Assembly (NCBI RefSeq): GCF_019355935.1 | Contig: NZ_CP079925.1 | Span: 992,001-1,056,000 of the forward strand | Origin: Comamonas sp. Y33R10-2 | GTDB lineage: Bacteria > Pseudomonadota > Gammaproteobacteria > Burkholderiales > Burkholderiaceae_C | Direction: 5' to 3' | Length of the DNA: 64,000 nucleotides | In this document: positions 26,459 to 34,773 of the stretch, piece after piece | Position numbering within the stretch: the first letter of the stretch is position 1 | Layout of the letters: each line of letters starts with the position of its first letter | Notes under the pieces: model-generated | The model's input: only the letters and a program-made list of their open reading frames with translations | What the model was told of the DNA's origin: nothing | The model's database searches: none | Made by a program: the position numbers and the translations under genes

Positions 26459-27067
26459 ATGAAAAAGACTCTGATCGCGATCGCCGCCGCTGCCAGCGCA
26501 TTGACTGCTGGCACTGCTTTTGCTCAATCCTTTGATGGCACAAGCCCGTGGCAAGTACGCGTGCGTGCTTTGCACCTTGATAGCGACAACGGCGGCGCTG
26601 CCGGTGCTGCTGGTGTGAGCATCAACAACAAGTGGATGCCTGAGCTGGATGTGTCGTACTTCTTTACGCCCAACATCGCTGCCGAGCTGGTGCTGAGCTA
26701 CCCCCAAAAGCATGACGTGCGTTTGGGCGGCACCCATGTTGGCTCGCTCAAGCACCTGCCCCCCACCTTGCTGGCGCAGTATCACTTCACCAACTTTGGC
26801 GCATTCAAGCCTTATGTGGGTGCCGGTGTGAATTACACACGCTTCTCGAACGTAAATATTGCCGATGGCGCTGTGACCGTGAAGAAGAACAGCTTTGGCG
26901 GCGCGCTGCAGGTCGGCTTTGACTATAAGTTGGACAAAAATTGGTCGCTGAACTTCGACATCAAGAAGGTTTATCTGGGCACCAAGGTCACAGGCGCTGG
27001 TCTGGAAGGTGCCAAGTTCAAGGTTGACCCATGGTTGGTGGGTGTGGGCGTGGGCTATCGTTTCTGA
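26459..27067 (+). CDS. ompW: OmpW family outer membrane protein
   Basis: The 202-residue protein starts MKKTLIAIAAAASALTAGTAFAQ, a clear Sec signal peptide cut after AFA-Q. The mature part shows the OmpW pattern: WQVRVRALHL, PELDVSYFFTPNIAAELVLSYP, LPPTLLAQYHF, FKPYVGAGVNYTRF, a beta-barrel repeat with FGGALQVGFDYKL, and a C-terminal Phe (GVGYRF) needed for Bam recognition. OmpW forms an eight-stranded barrel with a hydrophobic channel. The ATG at 26459 has AAGGAAAA upstream; longer frames upstream would destroy the signal peptide. Confidence 0.95.
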   Translation: MKKTLIAIAAAASALTAGTAFAQSFDGTSPWQVRVRALHLDSDNGGAAGAAGVSINNKWMPELDVSYFFTPNIAAELVLSYPQKHDVRLGGTHVGSLKHLPPTLLAQYHFTNFGAFKPYVGAGVNYTRFSNVNIADGAVTVKKNSFGGALQVGFDYKLDKNWSLNFDIKKVYLGTKVTGAGLEGAKFKVDPWLVGVGVGYRF

Positions 27068-27202
27068 TAGGCCTGCTGTAAAGAGTTGCTTGTCTCTAGA
27101 CCTTCTGCTGGAGACGAGTCGCACGCACCGCTTTGCCTGCGGTGCACTGAAGCCGGCTGGTTGTAAGGCTAGCTGACTTCAAAGTCTAGGGTGTTTATTT
27201 AG

Positions 27203-27238
27203 ATCGGTATCTAGCGCTTGCGGGATACCGATTTTTTT
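27203..27238 (+). terminator. Terminator between ompW and the lipoprotein gene
   Basis: ATCGGTATC / GATACCGAT with a 12-base loop and a run of seven Ts. It lies directly beside the stop of the convergent gene. Confidence 0.8.
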
Positions 27239-27869
27239 ATTCTGTGCGGAAGTTGAAACGCTGCGCTAAGCACACTGGCACAGCTTGGCCTTTGTAGTGG
27301 CTGACGGAGAACTTCCAGCGCCGAATGGCATCCACCGCGGCTTTGGCCAGCGTTGGGTTGGAGTCGGGCGATATCAAGTACTGATCGACCTTGCCTTGCG
27401 CCGAGACATTGATGACGATAGTCACGCGGCCCTCAGGCATCTCGCCGGATGTTTGCTGGGGGTAGTCTGGCAGGCGGGTGCGTTCAATCCGGGGCGTCTC
27501 ATCGAGTTGATGTACGCCAAAGCACTTCTTGAGCCAGTCAGGCTGCTGCTGCGCAGGCAGCCAGCGGGCATAGCTGGAGCCTTGCGGTCGGTCGATGGGC
27601 TTGGGTGGGTAGGATGCCTTCGGTGGAAAACTGTAAGCAGGAGGAGGGTGCATTGCGTCCGCTGCTGGCGACTGGCTCAGTTCAAGCACCGGTGCCGGTG
27701 TTGGTGTCGGTGCTTGCGATGGTGCAGGATTTAAGGCAGATGTTTCAACCTCGGATGCAGATGCGCTGTCTGGCCGGGTCGGAATTTGCCTGCAAGCGCT
27801 CAGCCAAAGGCAAAGAAACATCAGGCCGGCTATTGGCAGGCGGCCTGTGGTGATGAGGTTGTTGGGCAT
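27237..27869 (-). CDS. Lipoprotein with TonB-like C-terminal domain
   Basis: The ATG at 27869 has GGAGAG nine bases upstream, giving 210 residues. The N-terminus MPNNLITTGRLPIAGLMFLC continues to a lipobox LSAC, so the protein is predicted to be lipidated and exported. A Pro-rich stretch follows (SQAPTPTPAPV, then AYSFPPKASYPPKP), then a TonB C-terminal-type domain (GRVTIVINVSAQGKVDQYLI, AVDAIRRWKFS). It lacks the N-terminal membrane anchor of true TonB and has no exbB/exbD next to it, so it is unlikely to energise receptors in the classical way. Function unknown. Confidence 0.82.
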   Translation of the reverse strand: MPNNLITTGRLPIAGLMFLCLWLSACRQIPTRPDSASASEVETSALNPAPSQAPTPTPAPVLELSQSPAADAMHPPPAYSFPPKASYPPKPIDRPQGSSYARWLPAQQQPDWLKKCFGVHQLDETPRIERTRLPDYPQQTSGEMPEGRVTIVINVSAQGKVDQYLISPDSNPTLAKAAVDAIRRWKFSVSHYKGQAVPVCLAQRFNFRTE

Positions 27870-27915
27870 CTGAGAACTCTCCGCAGCCCGTAATGCGGGG
27901 GCTGCCAAGAAGTTC

Positions 27916-29193
27916 TTATACCTGTTCGAGTGCCTGGTTCAGGTCAGCCAGCAGGTCGTCAATATGTTCAATACCGACTGACAGGCGCACCATGCCTTCG
28001 GTTACGCCGGCCTTGGCCAGCTCGGCGGGGTCGAGTTGACGGTGTGTGGTCGATGCTGGATGGGTGGCCAGAGACTTAGCGTCGCCAATGTTGACCAAGC
28101 GGGTGAACAGCTGCAGCGCATCCAAAAAGCGCGCACCAGCGGCGCGGCCTTCGTCGCCCTTCAAACTGAAGGACAGAATGCCCGAGGCGCGGCCTTGCGA
28201 CTGCTTTTGCACGATGGCGTGGTCGGGATGGTCTTTAAGCCCGGCATAGCGCACCCATTCCACTTTGGAATGGTTTTGCAGGGTTTCGGCAATCTTTTGC
28301 GTGTTCTCGCAAATACGGTCCATGCGCAGGGCCAGTGTCTCAATGCCTTGCAGAATCTGGAACGAATTTTGGGGCGAAATGGCTGCGCCCATATTGCGCA
28401 GCGGCACCACGCGGGCGCGGCCGATGAAGGCCGCTGGGCCTAATGCTTCGGTATAGACCACGCCGTGGTAGCTCACATCGGGTTCGTTGAGGCGTTTGAA
28501 GCGGGCCTTGTGCTCCGCCCAAGGGAATTTGCCGCTGTCCACAATCGCGCCGCCTACGCTGGTGCCATGGCCGCCCAGATATTTGGTGAGAGAGTGCACC
28601 ACGATGTCCGCGCCAAATTCAATGGGACGCAGAAGATAGGGTGAGGGCACCGTGTTGTCAACAATCAGCGGCACGCCGTGGGCATGGGCCACATCGGCGA
28701 GGGCTTGAATGTCGGTCACATTGCCCAGCGGGTTGCCAATGGATTCGATGAAAACGGCCTTGGTCTTGGCATCGATCAGCTTGCCGAAGCTGGCAGGGTC
28801 GCGCGCATCGGCAAAGCGCACTTCAATGCCTTGCTGCGGGAAGGTGTGGGCAAACAGGTTGTAAGTGCCGCCATAAAGCGTGCTGGCGCTGACGATGTTG
28901 TCGCCCGCTTCCGCCAAGGTCTGGATGGCAGCGGTGATGGCGGCCATGCCCGATGCCACGGCGAGGCCTGCAATGCCACCTTCCAGGGCCGCCACGCGCT
29001 TTTCCAGCACGTCGGTGGTGGGGTTCATGATGCGGGTGTAAATATTGCCCGGCACCTTCAAATCAAATAAATCCGCGCCGTGTTGAGCGCTGTCAAACGC
29101 ATAGGCCACTGTTTGGTAAATCGGCACGGCCACAGCCTTGGTCGTGGGGTCGGGGGAATAACCAGCGTGTACAGCGAGTGTCTCTATGCGCAT
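27916..29193 (-). CDS. metY: O-acetylhomoserine sulfhydrylase
   Basis: A 425-residue PLP enzyme of the Cys/Met metabolism family. It makes homocysteine (or methionine) from O-acetylhomoserine and sulfide (or methanethiol). Motifs include IYTRIMNPTTDVLEKRVAAL, the substrate-pocket region TLYGGTYNLF, IVDNTVPSPYLLRP and the PLP-lysine region VHSLTKYLGGHGTSVGG. The length (~425-430) and the GGHGTSVGG sequence distinguish MetY from shorter MetB/MetZ enzymes. The gene is monocistronic on minus and divergent from a diguanylate cyclase. No SAM riboswitch was seen upstream. Confidence 0.94.
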   Translation of the reverse strand: MRIETLAVHAGYSPDPTTKAVAVPIYQTVAYAFDSAQHGADLFDLKVPGNIYTRIMNPTTDVLEKRVAALEGGIAGLAVASGMAAITAAIQTLAEAGDNIVSASTLYGGTYNLFAHTFPQQGIEVRFADARDPASFGKLIDAKTKAVFIESIGNPLGNVTDIQALADVAHAHGVPLIVDNTVPSPYLLRPIEFGADIVVHSLTKYLGGHGTSVGGAIVDSGKFPWAEHKARFKRLNEPDVSYHGVVYTEALGPAAFIGRARVVPLRNMGAAISPQNSFQILQGIETLALRMDRICENTQKIAETLQNHSKVEWVRYAGLKDHPDHAIVQKQSQGRASGILSFSLKGDEGRAAGARFLDALQLFTRLVNIGDAKSLATHPASTTHRQLDPAELAKAGVTEGMVRLSVGIEHIDDLLADLNQALEQV

Positions 29194-29404
29194 TTGTGTC
29201 CTTGAATGTAATTATTTGAAGCCTTGAGCCTACGCCCAAGTCTTATAAATTATGGAGAGGTCTGAGCTTCAAAAGAAGGACTGAATGGCTATGTGCTTAT
29301 GCAAATACGAGGCATAAAGTCTGAAACTGAAATATTTCACGATTTATTATGTGCAGAATCGCTGACACAATAACTCACAATTTCTTACACGAGAAATAGA
29401 TATC
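29194..29404. promoter_or_regulatory. Divergent region metY / diguanylate cyclase with palindrome
   Basis: The 211-base region contains a perfect 12-bp palindrome TGAAATATTTCA at 29328-29339. It resembles the TGAA-N5-TTCA site of MetR but with a four-base spacer, so it is only a candidate operator for metY. Confidence 0.35.
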
Positions 29405-30634
29405 TTGAACCCGCCAGCCGTCATGTACTTTGCCTTGATAGCGCCTGCTTGCGTGTCACTGTTTGGCTTTGCTCTGCTGACTTGCTGGTATGTGCAGCGC
29501 CGTCAGCCGCAGGCGGTATTTCTGCTTTGGTTTTTCGGCGGCTTTATCGCTCTGTCAACGGCGCTGGCGGCACAGAGTTTGATGACAAATTCTCAGCTCA
29601 CCCAGTCTGCGCTGGCTACCGCTTGTTTGTATTTAATGGGCTTTTGGTTGCTGGCGCAGGGTATGTCACTTCGACTGCGTGGGCGAGGCGTTAGTGTCAT
29701 CTGCGGCTTGGTCATTGGCTTGGTCGGTTTGGCGGTGGTGTTTTATTACACACAGTTTGAGAGCGACCGACGCATTCGTATTCAGAGTTTGGCCATCACT
29801 ATGGCATTAATGCAGGCGCTAGCTTTGCCTGCGTTTTTACAAGCCAAGCCTGCGCAGGATTGGGTAGAGCATTTGGTGCGCGGCACTTACGTAGTGAACG
29901 TTGTTTACGCCTTGTTCAGGCCATTCGCTGTGAATTGGGTCCCTATGGATGAGGCGCATGAGCTGACACGTTCAGGCTATTGGGCCTTGGTGCAAGCAAC
30001 GGCGCTACTGTTTTCTATGCTGTTCACCGTGGGCTTAATTGCCTGTTCGGTCAGGGACATGGTGACCAACTTGCGCGATGAGCGCAACCGCGACCCTCTG
30101 ACTCGTTTGCTCAATCGGCGCGCCTTCATGGAGGCCGCTCAGCCCTTGTTGGCAGACCGCAGGCAAGCTCCCTGGGCTTTGGTGGCTGTAGACATTGATC
30201 ATTTCAAGCGTATCAATGACAACTGGGGCCATGCAGCCGGCGATCAGGTACTGGTGCAACTCGGCCCATTGTTGTTAAAGCAGGTGCGAGAAAAAGACTT
30301 GATTGCTCGCTTCGGCGGCGAAGAATTCATGCTGCTGCTCAACCGTGTGCAAATGAGTGAGGCACACGCAATTGTTGACCGTATGCGCGAGCAGATGAAA
30401 ACCCAAGAATTTGACCATCTGCCAGAGCGTCTTCGTATGACCGCCAGCTTTGGTATTGTCCCGATGGGCTCTGTCGAAGAACTAGCTGGGGCACTCAGTC
30501 AGGCGGATGATCTGCTTTATGAGGCGAAACGTTCTGGCAGAGACTGCGTACAAACTTTGAAGACGGCAGATCAAGGTTTTGATGAGGCAGTTTATGCTAT
30601 TGATTTGAGAGCTAAAAGTGCAGTCTATAGCTAG
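29405..30634 (+). CDS. Membrane diguanylate cyclase (GGDEF)
   Basis: The 409-residue protein makes c-di-GMP. Residues ~7-215 form about six transmembrane helices of an uncharacterised sensor. The GGDEF domain starts with RDPLTRLLNRRAF and has DIDHFKRINDNWGH and the active-site GGEEF at 304-308. An allosteric I-site R-x-x-D (295-298) sits five residues upstream, so product inhibition is expected. The TTG at 29405 has GAGAAATAG upstream and is used here; the ATG at 29423 is an alternative without a visible ribosome binding site. The 3' end (YAIDLRAKSAVYS) coincides with repeat-like TAGCTA DNA. Confidence 0.93.
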   Translation: MNPPAVMYFALIAPACVSLFGFALLTCWYVQRRQPQAVFLLWFFGGFIALSTALAAQSLMTNSQLTQSALATACLYLMGFWLLAQGMSLRLRGRGVSVICGLVIGLVGLAVVFYYTQFESDRRIRIQSLAITMALMQALALPAFLQAKPAQDWVEHLVRGTYVVNVVYALFRPFAVNWVPMDEAHELTRSGYWALVQATALLFSMLFTVGLIACSVRDMVTNLRDERNRDPLTRLLNRRAFMEAAQPLLADRRQAPWALVAVDIDHFKRINDNWGHAAGDQVLVQLGPLLLKQVREKDLIARFGGEEFMLLLNRVQMSEAHAIVDRMREQMKTQEFDHLPERLRMTASFGIVPMGSVEELAGALSQADDLLYEAKRSGRDCVQTLKTADQGFDEAVYAIDLRAKSAVYS

Positions 30635-30651
30635 ACTACAGAGCTTTTTGG

Positions 30652-31317
30652 CTAAAAATCTTGGCCCAAAGTCCTCGTTTGTTCACCCTGCGTCTTGCGT
30701 CTAGGTTGAGTCGCAATAGTGCTTTCCCAAGCTGACAGATGCGCATAAATTACGGCCGGAGCATGGGCATCATTGGCTGCATAGCGTCGCTGGGCTGCAG
30801 TCAGGTCTGTGGCGGCCCAGTTGGACGTTGTTGTGCGCTTGGACTTGCGAAAGCTTTGCCTGAGCACCAGCGCCGCCGCTGCACGCACACCGACAGATGG
30901 GCCGTATCCCAGCTGCTTAAAGCGGCTATCCAAATCCTGAATATTCACCAGCGGCGCGCCCAGCCTGCGCGGCAGCGAGTGCTTGTCATTGTCCAGCCCA
31001 AAACCGACTTTGCAAATATGTGCGGCGGCTAGAACCTCGCGTGACAACTCAAGCGCCATGGGCAGATGCAGTTGCAGCAGCCATGCTTGCTGTGCCGTAG
31101 CGAGCTGCACCAAGTGGGGGCCGCTGTCATGCTGGCCGACGTTGAAAAGGGGCTTGCTTTCCGTATCAAATCCCAAAATCTGCTCAGCATGGATGGCGCG
31201 AAACGCAGCTTCAAATTCAGCCGGAGTTTGGGGGATGAAAATCGCCTTTTCAGGCAGTTCTAAAAATGGCGGAAGCAGGGCGCTTTCGTCCTTGCTAGGG
31301 GCAATGAGTCTGGGCAT
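30652..31317 (-). CDS. DEDD 3'-5' exonuclease (RNase D-like)
   Basis: A 221-residue single-domain exonuclease. Exo I is GFDTES (Asp51, Glu53), Exo II is the KVGFGLDND region, and Exo III is YAANDAHAPAVIY with Tyr and Asp (DEDDy class). There is no HRDC domain, so it is smaller than RNase D and resembles the short exonucleases related to the WRN exonuclease domain. It is expected to trim RNA or DNA 3' ends using two metal ions. The basic C-terminal tail (PRRKTQGEQTRT) is unusual. Confidence 0.88.
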   Translation of the reverse strand: MPRLIAPSKDESALLPPFLELPEKAIFIPQTPAEFEAAFRAIHAEQILGFDTESKPLFNVGQHDSGPHLVQLATAQQAWLLQLHLPMALELSREVLAAAHICKVGFGLDNDKHSLPRRLGAPLVNIQDLDSRFKQLGYGPSVGVRAAAALVLRQSFRKSKRTTTSNWAATDLTAAQRRYAANDAHAPAVIYAHLSAWESTIATQPRRKTQGEQTRTLGQDF

Positions 31318-31402
31318 GGGGTGGATTACACACCAGACAGGCTTACCCCCGGCAGCTGTGGGCTGGCAAAGCTAGTTAAAGCTTTCGAACGCCTTTAAGT
31401 TG

Positions 31403-32203
31403 TCAGGCGGTCGTTTCTGCGCCCCAAGTCTGTACAGGATCGGCGCGGGTTTCAATAACTTTGTTGCGCGCCTGTAGCAAAGGATCGAGCATTTCAGGCT
31501 GAGGCACGATCCAGTATTCACCGCGGTCGATAGAAGCAAAAACGCGGCTGGCGAATTCATCAGCGCTCAGGCCATTTTCATTGAGTAAATTTGTCATCAA
31601 ACCGTGAAAGCCTGACGATGCGGCAGAAGGTGTTTCGCGAAAAATCGCAGTCTTCACCGGGCCGGGGGCCAGCAGTGAGACCTTGATTTTCGAGTTGATG
31701 GCGGCCAGTTCGCTAGCCAGGCCTTCCGTCAGTGCTACGACGGCAAATTTGGTGGCGGAGTACGGTGCCATGAAAGCGCTGGGCAAAAAGCCTCCGACGG
31801 ATGCCGTGTTGATGATGCGAGCAGGCCTGTCGGCTTTGAGCAGACGCGGCACAAAGGCGCGCAGGCCGTTGACGATGCCGTTGACATTGACCTGCCAGGC
31901 CTGCTGCCATTGGGCGTCGCTGATCTCCCAGCAATTGCCGGTGCTCAGCACGCCAGCGTTGTTGAACAGCAGATCGACTTGACCAAATGCCGCATAGGCC
32001 TTGTCGGCCAGAGCATCCAGCGATGCTTGAGTGGTGACATCGGTGACCACGGCCAGAGCGTTCTCCCCCAGTGCTTGTGCAACCTTCTCCAGCCCGACCT
32101 GATCGCGGTCTGCCAATACAGCCTTCATTCCACGTGCGACGGCTTGCTTGGCAAGGCCGGCGCCAATGCCACTGGCGGCGCCAGTAATGACTGCAACTTT
32201 CAT
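31403..32203 (-). CDS. Short-chain dehydrogenase/reductase, divergent from the BVMO cluster
   Basis: A 266-residue classical SDR. It has the nucleotide motif TGAASGIG, NNAG, catalytic Ser in NTASVGG and YSATK. The cofactor-binding segment ADRDQ suggests NAD. The substrate loop (LLAPGPVKTAIFRETPSAASSGFHG) is like SDRs that act on hydrophobic alcohols. It is divergent from a second SDR, a flavin monooxygenase and an esterase across an AT-rich 309-base region, so it may belong to the same pathway. The exact substrate cannot be told. Confidence 0.88.
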   Translation of the reverse strand: MKVAVITGAASGIGAGLAKQAVARGMKAVLADRDQVGLEKVAQALGENALAVVTDVTTQASLDALADKAYAAFGQVDLLFNNAGVLSTGNCWEISDAQWQQAWQVNVNGIVNGLRAFVPRLLKADRPARIINTASVGGFLPSAFMAPYSATKFAVVALTEGLASELAAINSKIKVSLLAPGPVKTAIFRETPSAASSGFHGLMTNLLNENGLSADEFASRVFASIDRGEYWIVPQPEMLDPLLQARNKVIETRADPVQTWGAETTA

Positions 32204-32512
32204 GATTTCCTCATTTGAATAATGTGAGCTGATTAAAGCAGTGATTGATTATTAAAGGCTTTCATAGATTCCCGCTTGACAGTGATTGCATGTGTTTGCA
32301 GTATTTCAATAATCATTAAATATAAACCCTGCTTGACATATAAAAATCATGGCCACAGTGTGTCTGATTGAGTTAATGGTTTTTACTAGGTCCTGTAAAC
32401 ACATTGTGATTTTGTAAAGAGGAAAATTCACAGTGATTTAAAAATTAAATAAACAGATGATCTTATTAATCGCCGCACGGTTGCGGTGATCAATAAATAT
32501 TGAGGTTTGAGA
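32204..32512. other. AT-rich divergent control region of the monooxygenase cluster
   Basis: This 309-base region is clearly more AT-rich than its surroundings. Two TTGACA boxes (32276-32281 and 32333-32338) face the plus-strand genes, but no properly spaced -10 was found for either. No ORF is supported. It probably carries the divergent promoters; no regulator gene lies next to it. Confidence 0.4.
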
Positions 32513-33262
32513 ATGAATCCATTAATCAGTGGCTTGAATGACAAGGTGTTTCTGGTCACCGGTGGTGCATCTGGTATTGGTCTGGCCTGCGCGCAGGCAT
32601 TGGCGGCCAGTGGGGCTAAGGTAGTGTGTGCTGATCTGCAGCAGACCCAAGATTTGCCACAAGGCTGCGAGTTTCGCAAGCTGGATGTCTGCAGCGAGGC
32701 GATGACGAATGAGCTGGTGAGCGATGTACTTGCCCGTTATGGCCGGATTGATGGTTTGGTGACATCGGCAGGCATATCACGAGTGGGCGATCTGCAAAGC
32801 ATGACCTTGCAGGAGTGGGAGCAGGTACTACAGGTCAATCTCACGGGAACCATGCTTAGCACAAAAGCTGTTGCAAGCCACATGAAACAGCGCGGGCAGG
32901 GCTCAATTGTCGCCATCGCCAGCATCAACGGCATGTTGGGCAACCCGACCAATCTGGCCTATTGCACTGCCAAGGGGGCTGTTATTCAGATGGTGCGCAG
33001 CCTGGCCTCGGATCTGGGTAGCTATGGCGTGCGGGTCAACAGCATCAGCCCCGGTTACATCCATACCCCCATGACGGCGATGTTGGACGAGTTGCCTGTG
33101 GGCAAGGCCTTTGAGGAAATGCATTTGCTCAAGCGTGCAGGCCAGCCCGCAGAAGTGGGCAATGCCGTCGCATTTTTACTGTCTGATCTTGCTTCATTTA
33201 TTACTGGCGTTAATTTGCCTGTGGATGGTGGATTTTCGGCAGCTAAAGTTATTGCTATTTAA
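32513..33262 (+). CDS. Short-chain alcohol dehydrogenase of the BVMO cluster
   Basis: The ATG at 32513 has TGAGGT upstream; the protein is 249 residues. It is a classical SDR with TGGASGIG, catalytic Ser in IASINGML, YCTAK (Tyr/Lys) and the C-terminal FITGVNLPVDGGFSA. The binding loop has an Asp (CADLQQ) consistent with NAD. The next gene, 10 bases on, is a Baeyer-Villiger-type monooxygenase, so the likely role is oxidation of a secondary alcohol to the ketone used by that enzyme. In size and context it resembles cyclopentanol dehydrogenase CpnA of Comamonas, but the substrate is not established. Confidence 0.88.
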   Translation: MNPLISGLNDKVFLVTGGASGIGLACAQALAASGAKVVCADLQQTQDLPQGCEFRKLDVCSEAMTNELVSDVLARYGRIDGLVTSAGISRVGDLQSMTLQEWEQVLQVNLTGTMLSTKAVASHMKQRGQGSIVAIASINGMLGNPTNLAYCTAKGAVIQMVRSLASDLGSYGVRVNSISPGYIHTPMTAMLDELPVGKAFEEMHLLKRAGQPAEVGNAVAFLLSDLASFITGVNLPVDGGFSAAKVIAI

Positions 33263-33272
33263 GGCTTGATTC

Positions 33273-34736
33273 ATGAAATACGATGTAATTGTCATTGGCT
33301 GCGGGATGTCCGGTATTCTGGCTGGCATTCACCTGAAAAATAGCGGTAAAAAATTTATTATTCTGGAAAAAGAAAAAACACTGGGCGGTACCTGGCGAGA
33401 TAATACTTATCCCGGTTTGACCTGCGATGTTCCATCGCACGCTTATACCTATTCATTTGAGCCCAATGCGGAATGGACGCGAGTGCTGCCGCCGGGTGCG
33501 GAGATTCAGCAGTATTTTGAAGGGGTCTTTGAAAAATACGGCATTGCAGAGTTTGCGCAATTTGATACTGAGATTCAGAAATCCGAGTGGAAGGGCGATG
33601 CCTGGGTGCTGCAGGACCAGCATGGCAAGCGCTATGAGGGCAGGGTCGTGGTAGCTGCCACGGGCGTGCTGCATCACCCCAACTATCCGCAAATCAAAGG
33701 CTTGCAAGACTTTGAAGGCGACACCATTCACAGTGCGCGTTGGGATCATTCTGTGCCGCTGGAGGGCAAAAAAATTGCCATCATTGGTACGGGCTCTACC
33801 GGCGTGCAAATCGTCTCGGCACTGGCATCACGTGCCAAGGTGAGACATTTTCAGCGCACGGCGCAATGGATTTTCCCGGTTGAAAACCCGGCATTTACCG
33901 AGGAGCAGCGTGCTGAGTTTCGCAGCAACCGTGATTTACTGCTGTATCTCCAGCGCGAGCCCACGTATCTGGCAAATGTGGAGCGCTTTACAGAGGGTGT
34001 GCTGGACCCGAATTCTGAACAGATTCAGGAAATTCAGAAACTCTGCCAGGACAACCTCGATAACTCGGTTCAAAACCCGGCTCTGCGCCAGAAACTGCAG
34101 CCCAATTACCGCGCGGGTTGCAAGCGCCTGATTTACTCGCCCGACTATTACAAAGCGATTCAGCAGCCCGGCTCTGAGTTGATTACCGAGGGTATTAGCC
34201 AGATCGAGAAAAACGGCGTGCGCACCAGCGATGGCGTGCTGCATGAGGTGGACATCATTGTCTTGGCCACCGGCTTCAAGACTGATCGCTATGTGCGCCC
34301 CATGGATGTGACAGGTCTGAACAGCAAGACACTAGAGCAAGCATGGAGCGATGTGCCCACGGCCTACAAGTCGATTTCGGTGCCGGACTTTCCCAACTTC
34401 TATTTCATGAACGGGCCCACATCGCCCGTGGGCAACTTCTCGTTGATCGACACCTCCGAGATGCAGTGGGGCTATATCACCCAACTGATAGAGCGCGGTG
34501 AGCAGGCAGGCGTTGCAGGTCTGTCTGCCAAGCCCGAGGCATTGGCTCAGTATGACCAAGATCGCCAGCAGGCGGCCAAGGGCTCGGTCTTTGGCTCCGG
34601 CTGCTCTAGCTGGTATCTGGACAAGAACGGTGTGCCCAATACCTGGCCGTGGTCGCAGTCGCGTTTCAGGCAAGAAATGCTCGCGCCCGTGTGGCAGGAC
34701 TACACCCACCACCAGACCGAAGTGGCTGTGGCCTGA
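33273..34736 (+). CDS. Type I Baeyer-Villiger-like flavin monooxygenase
   Basis: The 487-residue protein has an FAD-binding GCGMSG at 9-14, an NADPH-binding GTGSTG at 172-177 and, between them, FEGDTIHSARWD at 147-158, which fits the F-x-G-x3-H-x3-W-(P/D) fingerprint of type I BVMOs; the W distinguishes it from FMO N-oxygenases. ATGFKTD near 335 is also typical. It would insert oxygen next to a ketone to form an ester or lactone. It is shorter than the classical ~540-residue enzymes. The first ~50 codons are AT-richer than the rest. The gene sits between an alcohol dehydrogenase and an esterase. Confidence 0.87.
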   Translation: MKYDVIVIGCGMSGILAGIHLKNSGKKFIILEKEKTLGGTWRDNTYPGLTCDVPSHAYTYSFEPNAEWTRVLPPGAEIQQYFEGVFEKYGIAEFAQFDTEIQKSEWKGDAWVLQDQHGKRYEGRVVVAATGVLHHPNYPQIKGLQDFEGDTIHSARWDHSVPLEGKKIAIIGTGSTGVQIVSALASRAKVRHFQRTAQWIFPVENPAFTEEQRAEFRSNRDLLLYLQREPTYLANVERFTEGVLDPNSEQIQEIQKLCQDNLDNSVQNPALRQKLQPNYRAGCKRLIYSPDYYKAIQQPGSELITEGISQIEKNGVRTSDGVLHEVDIIVLATGFKTDRYVRPMDVTGLNSKTLEQAWSDVPTAYKSISVPDFPNFYFMNGPTSPVGNFSLIDTSEMQWGYITQLIERGEQAGVAGLSAKPEALAQYDQDRQQAAKGSVFGSGCSSWYLDKNGVPNTWPWSQSRFRQEMLAPVWQDYTHHQTEVAVA

Positions 34737-34773
34737 GTTTTTTCATACACCTCTGTAATGACAAGGACTGAAG

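Noticed and set aside
29194..29404. SAM riboswitch upstream of metY
   Set aside because: No SAM-I, SAM-II or SAM-IV core or terminator was found; only a short palindrome is present.
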